A DNA stretch of 64,000 nucleotides, from assembly GCA_009617715.1 (NCBI GenBank), contig VTFK01000469.1, positions 62,001-126,000 of the forward strand, in the 5' to 3' direction. The notes below the pieces were generated by a model that saw only the letters and a program-made list of their open reading frames with translations, was not told the DNA's origin and did not search any database. Shown in pieces: positions 60,245 to 64,000 of the stretch; positions within the stretch are counted from its first letter, which is position 1, and each line of letters begins with the position of its first letter. The stretch comes from Plectrocnemia conspersa (lineage: Eukaryota > Arthropoda > Insecta > Trichoptera > Polycentropodidae). The translations under genes and the position numbers were made by a program.

Positions 60245-60435
60245 TATATCTTGAGATGTGTTCAATAATTTTATAGTCAGATACGTTTCGATTATAGGGA
60301 GACAAGACAAGAAAGCTTTGAAGCTTCTAGCAGATAAAAAGAAACCAATAAGATGTCATCCACAACTGATGTTACGAATGATATTCCAAGTAACCCGCAG
60401 GATGATGTATCACCAAGTTTGCATTTGAGTAACAT
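60245..60435 (+). promoter_or_regulatory. Candidate promoter and first coding exon C
   Basis: TATATC at 60245-60250 lies about 30 bases before the initiator TCAGAT at 60277-60282. ATG at 60353 opens 27 codons (MSSTTDVTNDIPSNPQDD and DVSPSLHLSN) and the exon ends AACAT|gtatgt at 60435/60436 in phase 2. The polar Ser/Asp/Pro-rich peptide looks like a cytoplasmic N-terminus. It is the best supported of the three candidate first exons. The gene is not identified and would continue beyond the window. Confidence 0.5.
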
Positions 60436-60954
60436 GTATGTACAATAAAATAGAAAATATAAACATACATTTCATGTTGTGTTTGCGATTAAATTGCGTA
60501 TTAATACATAATTTATTTTAGGTTTTTTTGTATTTCATATTTGTTAAATTGTTATTATTTCTATTTGTTTTTCAATATATTATTTTGTGTCTACAAACTA
60601 TATTTTTATTTAATGTTAAAACATATTAGTGACATGGGTTAGATGTGCAAGCGGAGGCCAGCAACAGTCGTTTCTCCGCTAGAAGCGATTTTTCGTCCTT
60701 TTGTGGTCGTTCGCCGATGTGTTTTTATTTTATTTTTAGCAACTAAATTAGATAATTAATTAATTAAACAATAAACAATGATTATTAATATCCAAAGTTC
60801 ACCAATTTAATTTACACTTATTTTGTCATGTGTAAAATTTTAAGCAGGCTGATTTTTCCTCCTTCTAGTTTTGTTTGTAGTAGTGTAGCCTTTTTTATTC
60901 TTTATTTTTGTTTATAACGTCCCCATATGTACATTCACCGATCCCCATTTGCAT

Positions 60955-61033
60955 CCGAATTTACTGTCGCCACCACACAGGGTCACCCAGCGCCCCCCGA
61001 AAGAGGGTGATTTACCCCACTTTGGAAATCACT
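60955..61033. mobile_element. Isolated hAT right terminus
   Basis: GCGCCCCCCGAAAGAGGGTG leading to CCACTTTGGAAATCACTG is a typical right end of a CAGTGATTTCCAAAGTGG-type hAT element. The matching left end was not found. Confidence 0.4.
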
Positions 61034-61633
61034 GGTTTATCGCAACAAAGTCCATTATAGGATTTTAAACGTGATTATGTATTATCATATTACACATGTA
61101 CTATATGATACCTACATTCGAATATTCCGAATCCAATCCATCGTATTTTCCATGGTTTAGTTCTGTCTATTTTGTATTTCGTTAGTTCGTCGTTAAATAT
61201 ATTTAATGCTCTGATGAGAATGTTTCTCTGGTCATTTATCCGTTTTTGTGTCAGGTTGTCATATAATCAGTCCTGCGTATATTTCTGTTTAAGATTTCGT
61301 AACATTGTTTTTTTGCGGATATGGTTATTAGCCCTACGCTCAACCCTCTTATCGGAGGGATATTTCACCCCTGATAGAATTTTCTAATGGAATTGAGAGA
61401 TCCGGATAAATGACCGATATTTGTTGAATATTTTAAATATATATACGTAGCAATGCAACTATGGATGGAGGTGGTAGCTCCTGACCATTTAATAAAAATA
61501 CTGATCTTAGTTTTTTTGCTAGTTATGTTTCTTTGTAGCGCTATGAGTGCTTCTCATTCTAATATAAGTGGCAGACAACTTGAATGTTCCAAGACATCCC
61601 TAAAAATCTCATTGCTTACAAATATGTCACAAT

Positions 61634-62658
61634 TAGGGATTCTGAAGTCTCGGGTTTTTTCGATTCCCGGGACTCGAGACCCAAATTTTTAAAGTCCCGG
61701 GATTTCCCGGGACTCGAGACTTTGATTATTTTTCGTATAATCATGAAAAAAAATTATGTTAAAAAATTAACTTATTATTATTAACTTTAATTAACTTATT
61801 ATTATTAACTTATATTATTTGTGTTATAGGTACGATAGGTGAAAATTTATTGAAACAATTTAAAAACACTTTATTCGATATTTATTTAAATTTAATTTAT
61901 TACAATTTTTTTAAGCGAAATATTTATATCAATATTAAGTTAAACCCTTTACTTTTGTAGGAAAAAATATGTTTTTAAAAACACCAAGGCGTTAAATGAT
62001 GAATCACATAGCCTGTTCCTGGTTTTTGTGGCAAATATTTCAGATGTAGAAAAAACTCTCTCGCTTTATGTAGATGTTGGCTTAATTGTAAGCAATGATT
62101 TGAATAAAAGCTCTAGATTCGGAGTTCGCTTGATAGTTTAATCTAATATCTGAAACTTCTTTTTAAAGTTTAATTTTTTATTTCTAGTCGTTCAAATATT
62201 TTGGTGGTTCGTGCGACAGAGTTGTGTTGATTTCAAATATTTTTTTTAAAAGGAAATTAACAATAATTTCGGAAGTTAATAAAGTGGAATCTTGACGACT
62301 TAGAGCTTCAACTGCCAGTTTTATAGGAGTGAGTACTTCACAAATATTTTCCAATACGTGAATGTTCGATTCATTCCAAATTTGGCCGATGCCAAGATCA
62401 ATCAATAATTTTCTAATGCAATTTCGTAACTTTCAAAATCTCGAGATCGTGGGTAATAAGAAATTCCATCTTGTCTTCATATCGAGACATAAATTAAGCT
62501 CGACATCAAATTCGCTCTTTACATATTTTTGTAAAATTGCACTTCGGAAAGTCTCGAGTCCCGGGTTATTCATTTTTAAATTCCCGGGACTCGAGACAGC
62601 AAAAAATCTTTTAATTCTCGGGAATAAATTCCCGGGTTGTCTCGACACAGAATCCCTA
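61634..62658 (-). mobile_element. hAT derivative, family C, 1025 bp
   Basis: The ends start TAGGGATTCTG on both strands and are flanked by an exact 8-bp duplication GTCACAAT at 61626-61633 and 62659-62666. Subterminal regions carry several TCCCGGGACTCGAGAC motifs. The minus strand encodes transposase remnants. Confidence 0.95.
61940..62540 (-). pseudogene. hAT transposase remnant of family C
   Basis: From about 62540 down, the minus strand reads VELNLCLDMKTRWNFLLP (the conserved TRW region), NIHVLENICEVLTPIKLAVE and ALSRQDSTLLTSEIIVNFLL. After a gap come SLLTIKPTST, an in-frame stop, and SERVFSTSEIFATKTRNRL, the C-terminal dimerisation region. The N-terminal finger and first catalytic Asp are deleted, so this is an internally deleted dead copy. 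Confidence 0.85.
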
Positions 62659-62738
62659 GTCACAATTAGCGCCTTGCAACTGTTTATAAAATACATGTTT
62701 TCCAATTCATTAATAATTACAGTCAAATAGCGTTGCTT

Positions 62739-63345
62739 TCAGCACCTGCAAAAATATTTGAAATTATATTGCATATATATATTTTTAATAGTTGTAGAAT
62801 TATGCTTTTTAAACAGCAACATAATTTTCGCCAATCTCGTTCCATTGTGATTAAATTTATATTTTTTTTCTGTTTTTGTAAATTATTAGATTATGGCGTA
62901 CAAGTGAATTTTGTAAAGTCGTTTGATAAAGTCAATCAAAAATCAAGTATAAAAACTCATTTTCAGAACGATATGATATCTCTATTGAAGTACTGCAAGA
63001 ATCCAACTAAGGTCTACTGTGTTTCTATGGCTTATTAATGATTGAGAGACGGCAACGAATCATTCATTTTTTTATTATATGTAGACCACTTAAAAAATGT
63101 TTAAAAGATCGATTTCGGATTTTTATGACCTACAGGAGGATTTTAATTCTTTATAGAAGTGGGCTTTTGAGTGTCATGCATTGTCACACAATTTAATTCT
63201 CAAGGTCCAAGATGCCGAAGGAATACTAGGTATTAACCTCTCGGTTGTATATATTCTAGACATGCCCTTCTTTACTAAGGATCTTGGTGTGACATTTGAG
63301 AAGCCCTTGAAAAGCCTGACATTGCAGAGACTCGCAACATATCGA
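62739..63345 (+). pseudogene. Jockey-like reverse transcriptase remnant
   Basis: The first piece reads LSAPAKIFEIILHIYI, QHNFRQSRSIV, LLDYGVQVNFVKSFDKVNQK, matching the RT segment with the first catalytic Asp region (usual form DFSKAFDKVNH). A deletion follows. The second piece, at about 63130-63310, reads QEDFNSL, WAFECHALSHNL and TKDLGVTFEKPL, the post-catalytic region. The YxDD box is lost. Confidence 0.75.
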
Positions 63346-63388
63346 TAAAGATGCTCAGTTTATCTGGAGAAGAAATATTTTAATAGTC

Positions 63389-63796
63389 CATAGTTTCTTA
63401 ACCTTTTTACATCCACGGACCACCAAAAAAATCAAAAAATGTTTTGCAACATTGGAATAAAATAATAAATATTTATATAATTGATTTTTAATTATTAACT
63501 CAGTATGCTGATATAACCATATTTAAGTATATTAAAACAGTCAGTAACAAGAAATATAATTTAAAAATCCATAAAATACAGCATAAAATTCGATTGCTAA
63601 TCGAAATAATAAAAATCAATTATTATATGAGTTTTCAGTATTATTTATAGATCTTCCAGAATTCATATAGGGCTATTTAGAACGATTCCTAAATAGCCCT
63701 ATGCAAATACAATCGAATACAGAACAGATGTGAAATTAATTTTATTACTTGCGGCCCACCAAAAAATCTTCGTGGACCACCGGTTAAGAAACTATG
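63389..63796. mobile_element. hAT-type MITE, 408 bp
   Basis: The ends CATAGTTTCTTAACC and, inverted, CATAGTTTCTTAACCGG pair. They resemble the CAGTGGTTCTTAACC ends of the 39863 element. Flanks TAATAGTC and TCCTAGTC match at 6 of 8. A 14-bp inner hairpin (ATAGGGCTATTTAG) lies at 63667-63702. Confidence 0.75.
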
Positions 63797-64000
63797 TCCT
63801 AGTCTACGGCTTTCTAAAAGCTGACTCCATTATATATATTTCTGATAAGTCAATGCAATGAATTGCGGCTCAAAAAATTACAACCCAAATTCCTTCGGTA
63901 TTTATACATAAAGAAATACGAGTATTATCTATCCCTGTTTCCATGAGCTTTTTTTACTTTTTATCGCACAGATGTATTTATGTAATCGAACACCTTTGGA
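63797..64000. other. Right edge, nothing recognised
   Basis: Short AT-rich stretch without a gene or repeat that I can support. Confidence 0.6.

Noticed and set aside
1..64000. CRISPR arrays, operons, bacterial terminators or origins
   Set aside because: The window is animal nuclear DNA with spliced genes; no regularly spaced direct repeats of CRISPR type were seen.

Overview
The window is AT-rich animal nuclear DNA with spliced genes, TCAGT-type initiators and a dense set of Tc1/mariner, hAT, piggyBac-like and non-LTR elements. It looks like an insect (arthropod) genome; I cannot resolve the order. Genes are few and most open frames come from decayed mobile elements.

Layout. 1-11 kb: no host gene recognised; foldback MITEs, a piggyBac zinc-ribbon remnant (6.6 kb), a deleted mariner (7.5-8.4 kb), an IS630-type remnant (9.8-10.1 kb) and a TTAA-flanked repeat (10.5-11.0 kb). 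11.1-20.7 kb: the PAN3 gene (+), ten coding exons and 589 codons, with a Tc1-like element, a 375-bp foldback element and several TTAA or Harbinger-like MITEs in its introns. 22.5-23.1 kb: the last exons of an unidentified gene (+), followed 41 bp after its stop by a piggyBac-like remnant. 26.2-26.8 kb: a minus-strand transcript unit that appears to encode two different single-pass membrane proteins in tandem, seven bases apart (bicistronic). 29.5-30.5 kb: a second copy of the 10.5-kb repeat. 31.9-34.4 kb: a decayed element with long inverted repeats and an unclassified coding region split by a GC-rich solo-LTR-like insertion. 34.8-42.2 kb: hAT fragments, a non-LTR reverse transcriptase remnant and a near-complete but frameshifted 2.3-kb hAT with perfect 8-bp target duplications.

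42.2-64 kb: almost gene-free. Three short candidate first coding exons (43258, 53382, 60353) all lie on the plus strand and all end in the same splice phase (phase 2), as expected for alternative promoters of one gene whose body is to the right of the window. The same stretch holds two nearly identical inverted copies of a 1.1-kb hAT derivative, one nested in an older hAT, a related third family, SINE-like tRNA remnants and a jockey-like remnant.

The main biological points are the PAN3 model, the overlooked two-protein minus-strand locus, the phase-matched candidate alternative first exons, and hAT families that share TAG-start termini and carry arrays of short palindromes near their ends.
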